The notes beneath the pieces are model-generated. The model worked only from the letters and a program-made list of their open reading frames with translations, made no database searches and was not told the origin of the DNA. 64,000 nt of DNA from assembly GCA_944472155.2 (NCBI GenBank), contig OX235271.1, positions 85,945,256 through 86,009,255 of the forward strand, in the 5' to 3' direction. Position numbers and translations under genes: made by a program. Of the stretch, positions 33,029 through 43,754 are shown piece by piece. Source of the stretch: Trichobilharzia szidati. Lineage: Eukaryota; Platyhelminthes; Trematoda; Strigeidida; Schistosomatidae. The stretch's first letter is position 1; each line of letters starts with the position of its first letter.

Positions 33029-33764
33029 GTAATAATAATAATAATCGTAGTAATGATAGATTAACTAAATAAACACACAAAGGTCTGTTTAGCTTAAATT
33101 CAAGAATGGTCAAGGTTTCCACTGTCTTTAGAGGTTTAGAACGAAGAAAACTCTGTCTTCAAGTTAGCATGAATTCAATGGATGATCTTGAAATCATGTT
33201 ACGTGTTGGTAGAGCGACAGGGGTCGATCAGGTATTCTAGAATAGAGCTTATCACACACTTCCTTTCTCCCTTGTAAAACCATGCTGAAATATATTCTTG
33301 TATACATGTGGAAAGCGTCCTCTGGCTGCGGCCAATGTACCTTGATCCATAACAGTAGGTGAACTGATAGATGCACACGGAAGCAGTCGGACGTGAGAGC
33401 TTATCTTTTACAGAGATGGAGAACAGCATACGGTTGGTCAATACTATTTGTAGTTATACCGCATAGAATTTCTTACTGAGTGATTAAGAGAGACGCTTTT
33501 TGAGGATACCTGCAGTCTGATCATCTTAGAATTCCAAATTCTTGAATAAGGTTTTCTTTAGAACTGAGTCAGTGACCAGTTTGGACTGCTTATCTTTCGT
33601 GTTTTGTCAATAAATCGGTTCGGCTAGTCCTTTACTGCAAGCGCGGCTTTCAGGAAGACAGGTTCTGAGTCAATGCAATTAGAACTGCAAATGTTTCTTG
33701 GCCTAAAGCAGAGAGAATAAATTAGTTTCTTGCTGGAGATAGGCACCCAACTACAAAATTAGTT

Positions 33765-33951
33765 CAAGTGTTGGTTTGTAGGGATTTGATTGGTTACAGG
33801 ATTTTCATCATGAGCTCACATTAGTTAGAGAACCATTGGAAAACCTGGGAGTACTGGACAGCTGTTTCGTCCTAGTTTGGGACTCATCAGCAATACGCAC
33901 CCACCGGGATTCGATCTGTTCTCTAACTAATGTCAGCTCATGACGAAAATC
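33765..33951 (-). mobile_element. Hammerhead SINE, 5'-inverted, in PLE-3
   Basis: The insertion is bounded by a perfect 14-bp TSD CTACAAAATTAGTT (33751-33764 and 33952-33965). At 33765 to about 33910 lies the minus-oriented SINE 3' half: tail, hammerhead, end of box B. At about 33917-33951 lies a short inverted piece of the SINE tail (ttctctaactaatgtcag). Removing it rejoins the PLE RT frame across the TSD. The inverted 5' piece is the signature of twin priming in target-primed reverse transcription. Confidence 0.85.
33851..33896 (-). ncRNA. Hammerhead ribozyme with intact core
   Basis: Type I layout on the minus strand. Helix I is 33896-33891 (GUAUUG) with 33856-33851 (CAGUAC), six pairs with one G-U. 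Core strand one is CUGAUGA (33890-33884). Helix II is GUCC/GGAC within 33883-33869. Core strand two is GAAA (33868-33865). Helix III is the minimal ACA/UGU with a two-base loop (33865-33858). The cleavage triplet GUC ends at 33857. Every invariant core base is present, so this copy is the best candidate for self-cleavage. Such a short helix III may work best as a dimer (known for similar ribozymes). Confidence 0.85.
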
Positions 33952-34210
33952 CTACAAAATTAGTTAGTTGTCCCTTCCATAGACGTTTCCGGTGGAGGAA
34001 TCTTTTGAGAGATCCATCATTATGTGTACTAAGGCACACATCAAGAAGCGGAATACTCAGTTCAGATTCCTTCTCTACGGTGAATTGTAAAGAAGGATTG
34101 CAGTTGTTGACAGCACACATGACATAATCAAGAATTACGTTATTATCGCAGATAACGAGAGTATCGTCTACGTATCTTCCATAAATGTCGAAATGATGAT
34201 ACATTTAAAT

Positions 34211-34745
34211 TTATTTAGAGTATATATTGTGAGTTCTCTACAAAATTATATATGCATTCAATTTTCCATATCCAACTTCAAATTGCCCAAATTCTAGACA
34301 TCTGTAAATCATTCGGCGATAATAAAAAGAGAAAATTTGGATTTGGTTATTAAAACTAACACACTCAAAAACCATTTCTTATACAGTGAGCCGCACCTGT
34401 ACTATGACAACTAATCGCAACATGTCGATGTGAGCAGCGCTTCAACCCATTGGCAAGGCGGTAGAAACTCGAGTTTCTGAATCAACTACCTACTCTTTGT
34501 GTTATGCGCTAGTGACCGTAGAGTTAGAATGCGCACTGTCACCAACTATAAAATTTAGTTATACTGTAGGCACGCCATCATTGCACATCACACACATCGA
34601 CAGCTATGCAACTAAACAACCGAGCTCATAGAATATAACCACCTTACAGGTAACTCTTGACTATTCCCTCAAACCTCCTCATACACAAACTCCACTAATA
34701 CTGAATCCAAAGTCAACTTGTTTAGGTGACGATATCTAAGAACTA
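34211..34745. other. No assignable gene
   Basis: No ORF, RNA gene or shared repeat that I recognise. Confidence 0.4.
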
Positions 34746-34749
34746 GAGT

Positions 34750-34885
34750 GATATCTTTTTGGCAGGTGGTGATCAGCAGTGGAATCTAGGATGCCCATTT
34801 CCTCCTGTTTGAGACTCGTTAGCCAGATCTACACTGCAATCTACACTGAGTGATTGTATTCATTCAGCATGCTTTGGTGTTTGAA
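34750..34885 (-). mobile_element. Sm-alpha-like SINE fragment with defective hammerhead
   Basis: The minus strand has helix I AUCUGG/CUAGAU, then CUAACGA (G5 changed to A), a helix II region and GAAAU, followed by GAUUCCACUGCUG as in the schistosome Sm-alpha family. The invariant G5 is lost, so it should be inactive. It differs from the common family here by the sequence after the cleavage site. Confidence 0.65.
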
Positions 34886-35239
34886 CCGATGCTTGAGAAT
34901 ATCAACAATCCACGGGAAATGCAGGTACATCCAACTGAAGAGCTCCAAACAGGACGAAATGAGCCTACTGCACTCTGCTTCTGGTCAGCATCCATCAAAT
35001 ATCTCAGACACCTTCGCACCACATGTGCCTATTCCCTATAACTCAGTCTAGACAGCTCCCCCCTTACCTAATCAATAATTCTCGCGCTGAAGGCAATCTG
35101 TTCACATGGTTTCATATAAGATTCAGACTAAGTAATAATACAGCCACAATCACCCAACACACGAGAGTATCTAGGATGTTCATCCTAACCGTCTTATTCT
35201 CCTAAATTTATAAATAAAATATTTGACAATAATCAGATG

Positions 35240-35660
35240 CCCATAAGTTGTTTGTGTGGATGAGAGAAACCATTGTTTCCGTCAGTTAACCAATGAGAAT
35301 TTAGAGAATATTTCGATAACCTTGAAATGGTCTAGCCGTTTCTAGAATGAAAATCTGTGTGTTTGTAGCATGTAAGACAAACATGCAAACACACATACAG
35401 AGGGGTGTGTTTATTCTCCGCAATCAAGTTTAACAAATTAGTTAAGATAGGTGGATAAACAAACAAACTATTGTTATGTTTTGTAGATTTGATCAATAAC
35501 ATGCTTTAATAGTTTCACTATCTAGTTATAAGCTTTCTTCACTACTACTGATTTGAAGACTGAATTCCGTCTTTTATGAAGGAGACATCTCGTCTGAGGC
35601 TTGTATGTAAATAATTATGCCTTAATGGTTTGAAGAGGAAACCACTAAAATTAATTGTTC
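35240..35660 (+). repeat. Dispersed repeat R2, copy 1
   Basis: It shares scattered blocks (gttaaccaatgagaattta-agagaatatttcgat, then tctag-tttctagaa, then ggtgtgtttattct) with 46180-46660, and in inverse with 41690-41860. It contains no ORF. Function and class unknown. Confidence 0.5.
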
Positions 35661-35664
35661 TCTA

Positions 35665-36220
35665 TCTGATTATGGTTGTTCAGATCAATAAATAAAATAT
35701 GGCGACAATAATCAGTGTAAGTCTAGTTCATTCAAACAGCATCTGGGTTCTTTCAAGGCCACATCTGCGATGTTCTTATTTGATGACACGTGTGGAACAT
35801 ATGCTAATTTCAGATTTAAAGTTTTAATTAGGGAATTCGGCAAAAGTAAAGAATAGACACCAAAATTCTAATGACCTTGAACCAACCAGTCAGACTCTTG
35901 TAGGTGAAAGGTGGCATTAAATTGTATTAAAAAGGTGTATTTACAGGATATATATGTGTAATAGAAATGAATAATACGAGGTACATACTTCTAATATGCT
36001 GGAAAAATCGGTCCTAGTTTCTCACAGAAGTGTCTGTAGACATATCAAACTAATGTCGATACAAAAATTCATCTAAGTGACTGTGTATCATATCATTTCA
36101 AGAAACATTTAGAGTTCTGATAATTCCAGAATCCTTCAATAGAATTTGCATGAGTTCCACTTGTAGGATCCACTAATTCAGAAGAGTTATTGGTTTTATG
36201 ATATATATATACATATATAT
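35665..36220. other. No assignable gene
   Basis: AT-rich DNA ending in a TA microsatellite at about 36200-36220. Confidence 0.4.
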
Positions 36221-36455
36221 GTGCGTCGGTGGCATGTTGGTTAGAACGCTTGCCGACCATGCACATGGTCCTGGGTTCAAGACCCGGCCGACGCACTCCT
36301 TTACCTCGCTGAGCCAGAAATAATACGGGTGGAGAGGAAAGGTTGGGCATGAGGCTAGCAACCCCATCCTGTAAAATAAACACTGCTACAGAAACCTCAA
36401 GCCACTGGCTTGAGGCCCTATGTTCCACTGGGGAATGTGAAGGAAATAAAAAAAA
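36221..36455 (+). mobile_element. SINE-b copy in TA-rich DNA
   Basis: Full copy with tRNA-like head (36223-36297; box A TGGCATGTTGG diverged, box B GGTTCAAGACC diverged), body and 3' end through 'gggaatgtgaagg', followed by A-rich and TA sequence. It is flanked on both sides by ATATAT sequence. The 154-aa minus-strand ORF covering it is a shadow. Confidence 0.8.
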
Positions 36456-36879
36456 TATATATATATAACCTCTCCACTCATCTGTGTGACTGGTAGTGTC
36501 TGGTAGGACTAGTCGTTGTATTATTGGTATTAAAACAGCTGCACTTCTGTTTCGCATGCCTTCTTTTCACCCTTTTCGAAGATTTGTATCGTACAGTCCC
36601 AGCACCCAAACTTGGTTTCCTCTTCCCCTACCACGATTCATTATTCATTTAATAAGCATTGTTTAGTCAATATGAAGGACGATACCAATTACTCCAGGTA
36701 CACAATTAATTGCATTGATCCTTTGTGAGGCAGTATCCAAACAGCGCTGATACCACCACTGCACTGTTGACATTTTACTATTCTCTGTTTTCGCAGGTAT
36801 CTCAGATACTGGTCGTCTCAGTTACCAATCGTGGCATGTACATAATATTTAAAAGTAGGAGAGAGTTTCGATTTTGAGA

Positions 36880-37190
36880 AGAAAGTATCTAAAATCTCAT
36901 CATAATGCTCAACTCACTAGGTATTAAAGACTTCCTGCTGTGGTAGTAATTGTATCTGAATGCTTAAGCATCAATAGCCCGGCAATATTTCTGAAAAGTA
37001 ATTAAACTTCCATATATGCATGTTTTAGTCCTCCCAATCAATCCATTTTTCACACAGAAATCAAAAAACGAATCTAGGTGAAACTTGCAAAGAAGATTAA
37101 TTATGAACAGCATCCATTTGTAGTACTGAGCGGTCTGATTGGTTGGTTCAAGGTCATTTGACTTTGATGTCTATTCCTTACTGAATCAAT
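36880..37190 (+). repeat. Dispersed repeat R4, copy 1
   Basis: It matches 62020-62340 in inverse over about 310 bp: 'aagtatctaaaa', 'gcatgttttag', 'gtgaaacttgcaa', and the 'gattggttggttcaaggtcatttg' end. The end block alone recurs at 62755-62790 and, in inverse, at 35865-35890. No ORF or pol III boxes seen. Confidence 0.6.
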
Positions 37191-38014
37191 TTCACTTCAA
37201 ACCAACATTGGTTAGAGTATCACTTAAAGTTGAGGAATACGGAATATCTTAATCTGGGTTTATTCAGCAGTGAACACTCACAGCCCCATCAAAGACCGTA
37301 ACGAGAACCTTAAGGTTGGTTATAACACGTGCCACTCAACGATTCAGTAGCATAATGACCGGCGGATTCCTAAGTGTTATTAATTCGCAATATAGAACTA
37401 CTGTCAACCATTGCCGTTGATGAGTATTCTCTTTACCCTGGCACAGTGAACCCCACTAGCCATGACTTTAGTCAAGAACTTCAGGATATTTTCTTCCAAC
37501 GGGTTCAACTGATCATTTCTCTTGGAGAGAAAATAACAATGGTAATAATAATAATAACCCCATAAATCCGACATATGAATTCGTATCCTCTTGTGAGTCT
37601 ACACGAATAAGACTTTGTTTTCAGCATATACCACTATAAGTTTCACTTCTGTAGTGCATTCCTAATTCCAGACAGTATTTAATTTCTCATTATATATGTC
37701 GGTGGTACTGTGAGTACTCTGCAACACTATACATACACTTAGTTTTCAAACATATCCATCCATGTTTAAATTGTCTAAATTACTAGAAAGGTACTAACTT
37801 GTCATCAAATGTCGGAAGAAAATATTTCTAGGTATTCACGGATCATTTTGTGACATTGCTCAGGGGAAATTCAACATTCCTCACAGGATATCATAACAAC
37901 GTCAGAGTCTAACATTCGTGATTTTTTTATGAACAACCCTCAAGTTTTAATTGGAAACCATTTCCGATACCATACAGTTGGCAATGAGCCACACCATCAC
38001 GATAAGAACTGATC
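37191..38014. other. No assignable gene
   Basis: No recognised coding or repeat features. Confidence 0.4.
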
Positions 38015-38018
38015 ATAC

Positions 38019-38303
38019 TGTAACGACAGAAGGCAAGAGTCAGGCAACAGATCGTTTATTAAGGAAAGTCAACATATATTAATAGATTTTAATGTACATT
38101 GTTGTACATTATTATTAGTAGAAAATAGAGTCTTTTGATTGGTTGTTTCTCACAGAAAGTTAACCATGCATCTCTTTGTGGTTGTGTCAGATCATCTATA
38201 TGCTAACTGCATCCGCCTTGTTTTCACATGACTCATATTTGAGACATAAACATTGACATCAATTACTGTCTACCAATTTGCCTAGCAACCATCTCTCACC
38301 ACA
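38019..38303 (-). mobile_element. Solo LTR, 285 bp
   Basis: TGTAACGACAG start and CTCTCACCACA end with a perfect 4-bp TSD ATAC (38015-38018 and 38304-38307). Same family as 9948-10270; it is shorter because of internal deletions relative to the 335-340 bp copies. Confidence 0.85.
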
Positions 38304-38739
38304 ATACTACGTGGATTAGCAAAACTCGCTAAGTGGAGTTGTGTTTGAACTGATGAAAAGGATATTGAGGGTCCAGTGTATGGATCAACGATTTATAGAA
38401 AGCAATAATGTGAAATCATGTCTGTGTCATCGCTTAGGACATCAAAGTATGCAGCTGGTAAACAGACAGCCCCGGGGTACAATATTTAATTATACTGTAT
38501 GTCCACCACACAGGCACACACCACCCATTATGCGATGAAAACACTCAGCTCTGAGAACAGAACCACAACATAAGCCCTGGCTGCCTATGATGTCTACTCC
38601 ATCAATATTTGCCTACCTCATACGAATTCAACATTTACTCATTTACATGACATAAAGCTTCTGCCAATTTTTCAAGTATAAGGTAAGGTAGTTAAGAAAA
38701 CCTCTGTCATGATCAGGCCTGTAACTAAGAAAATCCCTG

Positions 38740-39095
38740 TAAACCAGTGCTTGAAAATAATCTGGTGCTCACTAGTGACTGGTTGTATTCAGGAATTTAC
38801 CTGGAGTTCTAGTGAAAATTCGTGATAAACCGGGTTCACTAGGCCAGGTAAGCGAAGATTTACTCGGCGATTACACGGGCTGGAGACTATGTCATAAAGT
38901 CGGGAATAAGAAGATGGAATTCTTGGTCTGTTGGAGCGGTCTCACTGACTAAGCGGTGTACGAGTTCATCTTGCTGAAGAGTTCCATACTAGGACGAAAC
39001 TGCAGTCCACTACTCCCTGCTGGTTTAGAATATAGTTCTCTAAATGATGTAAGCTTGTGATCAAACCTGTAGAAAGGGTAACAAAATCAGTTAGA
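38740..39095 (+). mobile_element. Hammerhead SINE, near full unit
   Basis: Contains the unit head (gtgctcactagtgac), the body and the hammerhead (about 38972-39016) with core strand one CUGAAGA (all invariant bases present), helix II GUUCC/GGAC and GAAA, but helix I is mismatched. The tRNA-like middle is partly deleted. Tail at 39040-39070. Confidence 0.7.
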
Positions 39096-39670
39096 ATTCC
39101 TAGTATCCCAATGACCGCAGTTTAGCAATTAGTTACATTCACCTTGAGCAATTATTTAACTCAAAAAATCAAGGCATTAGCTAAACAGTAAATGAACAAC
39201 CAATCATGTGTTAATAATGGTCTGGATTATCCTCAAGGTCATTAGGAGCATATGACTAGAGCGTCAGTCAGTTTATTTGTCTATATTCACACAGCTCGAA
39301 CATTCATTGTGTGTGAAAATAAAGTGTCACATAATAAATAACTAATCGATTGAAGTTGAAAATAACCTTATCACACATTTCTCATGGAATTGGTTTGTTT
39401 TCAACCTGAAAACAAAAGAAGAATAAAAAACACTCAGGAAACATTGTTATTCTTAAAACAAAGTGTAACACAATCACTGAGTTTCGACAAACTAACAATA
39501 AGAAGTAATTTATCTGAATCGTGCTACATAATTTAATCGAAACAACAACGACAGAAGGAAACATACCATGTAATGTTTTCTGTTGTTGTCGTTGTTGAGT
39601 AAATTAGATGCACAACTGTACCAGATTCCGAGAATAAGGCAAATCAATATTGTGATTTTAATTTGTGTTG
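39096..39670. other. No assignable gene
   Basis: AT-rich DNA; no feature recognised. Confidence 0.4.
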
Positions 39671-39671
39671 A

Positions 39672-39865
39672 TGGTGTCTAGCAGTGGAATCCAGGATGTG
39701 TATCTCGTCCTATTTGGGACTCGTCACTGGACGTACCTGCAATCCCTAGTGAGTGATGATGTTCCCACCGAGGCTCGAACCCAGTGCCCATAGTTTCAAA
39801 CGCCAAAGCGTTATCCACTAGACCACTTGGGCCACGAGAGCTGGCCACCTCTTGTACAACGGGTC
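39672..39865 (-). mobile_element. Sm-alpha-like SINE with hammerhead
   Basis: Minus strand: a tRNA-like head with exact box A TGGTCTAGTGG (39815-39825) and box B GGTTCGAGCC (39772-39781), then the hammerhead at about 39690-39735. The ribozyme keeps helix I UCCAG/CUGGA and helix II UCC/GGA with the CAAAUA loop, but the first core strand lacks C3 and GAAA reads GAGA. This layout (pol III boxes then hammerhead) is that described for schistosome Sm-alpha SINE-like elements. Confidence 0.8.
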
Positions 39866-40189
39866 ATATTAATTATTCAATTGAATTTTAGATTTTCCCG
39901 TCGATTGATTGGACCGAAGTGCTCAGTCTCAGGTTCACATGTCGGCTTCTTGTGCAGATGCTTCGGCGATGTCTGGGCATTTAATTAGAATTTAATTTAT
40001 ATTATATTTATGCATTATGATTATTTGCGTAACACATTTCGAACAATCTGATCACGCAATTACACGAGTTTATAAGGAGATATGAAGTGGTCATGACATC
40101 AAGACACCCATAGTCCAACTTGCCTCTAAGAAGAATGTACATGTCAAGCTACCTCAGACGGATGATCACACCAGGTAGGTAACTAGATG

Positions 40190-40560
40190 AAGATTGAATG
40201 CTCAAGTTAAAAAGACTCTTTGTGCAGTTCAGATCCGAATAAATGAGAATGTGAAGCGTACATATCCATTTAAGCCCTCGAAACATACGAGAAATGATGT
40301 CACATCCCTACCTGTTTAAATTTATGTGTGGTCACACATATATGTAGGGAGGACTTGTCGACTCTTGCAAGGAAGAGTTTCACAGTATATCCCTAAAGGC
40401 TTTCACAAGCAAATAGAATATTTCCTGAACCCATTAATAATGATAACAGACGACCTAACTCTTGTACTGAGAGACGTATTATAGATAGAAACAGAGAACA
40501 CGATTCATGTCTACTGCTCTTTTCAACCTATACATAAAACTTGTTTGTAGTCTACTCGAA
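40190..40560 (+). pseudogene. PLE GIY-YIG remnant
   Basis: Around 40325-40400 the plus strand reads MCGHTYVGRTCRLLQGRVSQ-IP, the GIY-YIG core with its Arg. Flanks are in broken frames. RT absent. Confidence 0.6.
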
Positions 40561-40576
40561 ATTTTGTGGAAACCTT

Positions 40577-41095
40577 TTATGCGTACTGCCGATGATTCCC
40601 AAACTAGGATGAAACAACTGTCTTGCAGTACTCCCTGGTTTTCAGTACTTCTCTAACTGGTATCAATCCGTGACCAACTCGTAAAAACAAAACTAACACT
40701 TACAAAACAAACCATAGAAAATTAATCTGATGCTCGCTAGTGACTTGTTCAGGGTAGAGTTTACTGGAGTTGTAGTGAGAAGTCGTGACCAGTGAGGTCC
40801 ATCTTGATGTCACGTGTAGGGATGGATGTCCCACCTACGACATTGGGTGGGATCGCGCTAAATCACGAATTGGTAGAAGTTAGAATTCATGGACTGGCCA
40901 TTGAATCGAGTCCCAGTGGCTGAATGGTATACGAACTTTCCTTGTAATCGGAATGTCCTGGGTTTGGACCCCGTAGTATGGGTGCGTACTTCCGATGATT
41001 CCGGAACTAGGAGGCGGAAACAGCTGTCCAGTGGTCCCTGGTTTTCAATGGTTCTCTAACTGATATCAATCCGTGATCAACTCGTAAAAACCTTT
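40577..41095 (+). mobile_element. Hammerhead SINE head-to-tail dimer
   Basis: The first, partial unit begins at its hammerhead (40581-40640) and runs through its tail (to about 40695). A complete second unit follows in the same orientation: head (about 40730), body (40870), box A-like (40912-40922), box B-like (ggtttggacc, about 40961-40970), hammerhead (40984-41035) and tail (to 41095). The two predicted cleavage points, after 40622 and after 41028, are 406 bp apart, one unit length. Both core strands read CCGAUGA (U4 changed), so these copies are probably inactive now. Confidence 0.85.
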
Positions 41096-41099
41096 TTTT

Positions 41100-41689
41100 T
41101 GTGTTCCAAAAAAACTAGTCAATGCAATAAAACTTCCTCAGAAAACTTTGTTTTCATACCAGGCCAGATGTACCATTATCTCCCTTCTTTGGCCTTATTC
41201 ATCTCCATTGTTACTTCGACCTTCACATTAGCCTTTTAACTTCACCTATGTCTATTATCTCCCCCCTCTTAACGCTTTATTATTTTCATATATATGCCTA
41301 TGACAAATATATGTGAGATCATGTTCTTGTTCAAAATGTCTTTCTCAAACACACACTACACAATTTAGGTAAATTTAGGTAGTCTTTTTATCTTTTTGTC
41401 AAAATTCATAAACGAAGTTTGCATTCATCATACTCAGATGCAAATGTATTATAATTGTTTTAAATCGTGTGGGCTTGAACGAGCGTATACAAAGCCAGGA
41501 AATGAAAGTATCATTCAAGCCTGAAACATCTGTCTCAGTAAAGACAGAATGTAGTGCTCAAATAAATAGTGGTGAAAGCTTAGGATTTAGTAGAACAAAT
41601 TATTATTATTAATTAAATCTGTAGTACACAACAATGGCTTTAATCCATTCACATGTCATATTTAATTTATTTATTTATTTAGCTTGACA
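41100..41689. other. No assignable gene
   Basis: AT-rich DNA without recognised features. Confidence 0.4.
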
Positions 41690-41860
41690 AAACACGATAA
41701 AAAAATACATCTGTCTCCCTCTCTCTCTCTCTCGCACAAACACACAGGTCGATTCTCATTCCAGAAATTGTTGGAACAGTTCAAGGTCATCGGAATATTC
41801 CCTAAATTTCTATTGGTCAACTAGCAAGTTGATTATTCAGAACAAACTCGTAAAAAAAAT
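41690..41860 (-). repeat. Dispersed repeat R2, inverse copy
   Basis: (CT)n at about 41713-41732 corresponds to the (GA)n at 46300-46318, followed by the complement of the R2 block (gaccaatagaaatttagggaat..gatgacc). Confidence 0.5.
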
Positions 41861-42244
41861 AGTTACAGCGAACAATTGTGGTTTCAATAAATTCTTCTAC
41901 TTCAGGCTTTACAATTATAAATCCATAAATGAATTTAAGCATACAATAGCCAGCTAGTAAAGGCAAATTAGAATCATATCAGAAAGTGTATTGTGGAACG
42001 ACTATTAGATGGGATGGAACAATAGTCAGATAGTTTTTTAATATGTATGGTCAATGAGAACATGGGATAAAATGAGATGAAATAATTTAATGATGTGTGT
42101 ATATATTTCTATAAATATAGTCAACAGAAAATACAGGTTTCGAGAGTGAGTGTAATCAGGGTGTGTGAGACAATATGAAAATAAACCAACGAATGGGGCG
42201 GTCTAGACATAAGTTCAAGGTTGAAAATAACGACAATATGAATG

Positions 42245-42330
42245 ATTGGAAACAGCTGTCCAGTACCTCCTGGTGGGTTTTCAATGGTTCTCTAACTGAT
42301 ATCAATTCGTGATCAACTCTTAAAAATAAC
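42245..42330 (+). mobile_element. Hammerhead SINE tail starting at the ribozyme
   Basis: Starts at about GGAAACAGCUGUCC, a few bases before the predicted cleavage point, then continues through the tail (ggttctctaactgatatcaa). All upstream SINE sequence is absent. Confidence 0.6.
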
Positions 42331-42869
42331 TGTATTACTACTAATAATGATGACGATGAAATAACAACGATGGTGTGGTGTAAACTTCAAAGTATTATTA
42401 CGTACGATCAAGTAATAGTGAATTCAATGAAGCGGAATGAACAGGCTTTTATAAATGTGATAGGAAGTTTGAAAAGCACTATTTAAACCAAAGTTAATAG
42501 ACAACATAATCCGAAAGTTCATGAATTCGTAAAACGTGTGAAAAGAAAGATTTGTCAATAAAATAAAGAAGAGAAGAGAAGAAAATGGGATAAGAATTTA
42601 AAGTGTCAGTGTTTATAGAAGATTTGTTGACGTTATTGTAGGTTAAGGTAAACAAGGCGGCAGGACAGACTTCTTTTTTATACAGAGACGAGATATTGGC
42701 ATTGATTGCCAGCGCCTCAGGTGCTGATAGAAGATGTAGTTGAGCTCCTCTACATAGGTTAACAGGAACGCGGTAGGTAACTTAGAATGCCTAATCTGGT
42801 TTTATTGAGTGTCAAGTATTATCTACCAAGTGGGCTAAGACTGCACTATTTACGCATTTGGCTTTCCCT

Positions 42870-43210
42870 TTACTCAAACATCCAGGATGAATACAACCGT
42901 GTGAGTACAACCAATATGACTAGCTCCCCGTGAGCAGTTCAATTTATAGATGCACATTGATGAGGTCATCATTGGTAATTCATCCGCTGGTCTCTGTGTG
43001 AGTACTGGTTTAGCTGTGAAACTGAGTATCACTTTATCTGCACGAAACCTTCTCTCTCTCTGTTCATTTACTAGGCTGACAATATTCTTAGTGCTTATCT
43101 TTTTCATAAGACTGACATTAGTAAGCAAAGAATATTGATTTTCAATGACTTCTTCTTTCTGATCAACTTCTACACTGTTATATAACCGGAAATAATTAAA
43201 CAATTATTAT
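42870..43210 (-). pseudogene. PLE fragment: linker and GIY-YIG start
   Basis: The 109-aa minus-strand frame has KVILSFTAKPVLTQRPADELPMM, then MCIYKLNCSRGASHIGCT, the start of the GIY-YIG core. It ends before the catalytic Arg region. RT is missing. Confidence 0.7.
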
Positions 43211-43754
43211 TGTTGATACTGACAACATTATTGTTTATTAAAATAACGTCGAATCATTACATTAATATAGGGTTTATGAATTTATAGTCTTCACATTAAG
43301 CCAGGTTATCTCAGTGGTCGTTGGATGTGTTTCTTTTGCCCACGGAGCTCTGGTTGTTTTAAGCGGATTGCAATAGCCTCTTTTGTTTCAAGTACTCGAC
43401 ACACCGAGGCGTTTGGCTTTTCTGATTATCTATCTTACTGATATCTCATCAGTGAAATATTTTTTATTACTGACAAGCTTTAGAGGGTATAACGGCTAGG
43501 ATGACCATCATTATCATTCGTGTCTATCTGATGACAATGCCTACATTAATATTCAGGCTGAATCTTATTTAGTGTCACGTGAACAGACTTTGTTGAGTTA
43601 GAAATTAATCATTGATTATTTCGAGAAAAATAGAAAGGTAAGGAAGGAAAGGTAATCAGAGTGAGCTAATGAGAATTTCACATAGATCGTGACTAGAAAC
43701 TTTTAATGCCTGAAATGTCTATCAGACTTAACGGTTGGTGCACAACATCTGATA

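Larger units (their letters stand above)
32370..34210 (-). pseudogene. PLE-3 fragment with two SINE insertions
   Basis: From right to left on the minus strand: RT palm (RYVDDTLVICDNN near 34165, then FTVEKESELSIPLLDVCL near 34060), a SINE insertion (33765-33951), the rest of the RT, a GIY-YIG core (VCIYQFTYCYGSRYIGRSQRTL near 33320-33380), then the 3' UTR (33180 to about 32380) split by SINE-b (32809-33028). The 3' UTR matches 60280-61110 in opposite orientation. The YVDD motif is intact, but the N-terminal RT is missing and frames are broken. Confidence 0.8.

Noticed and set aside
36093..36557. 154-aa minus-strand ORF
   Set aside because: It covers a SINE-b copy and flanking TA repeats and encodes no domain; similar chance frames occur over other SINE-b copies (32656-32958, 55114-55350).
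37374..37565. 63-aa ORF as a possible host exon
   Set aside because: No homologous motif, no convincing splice sites, and a simple TAA repeat at its end.
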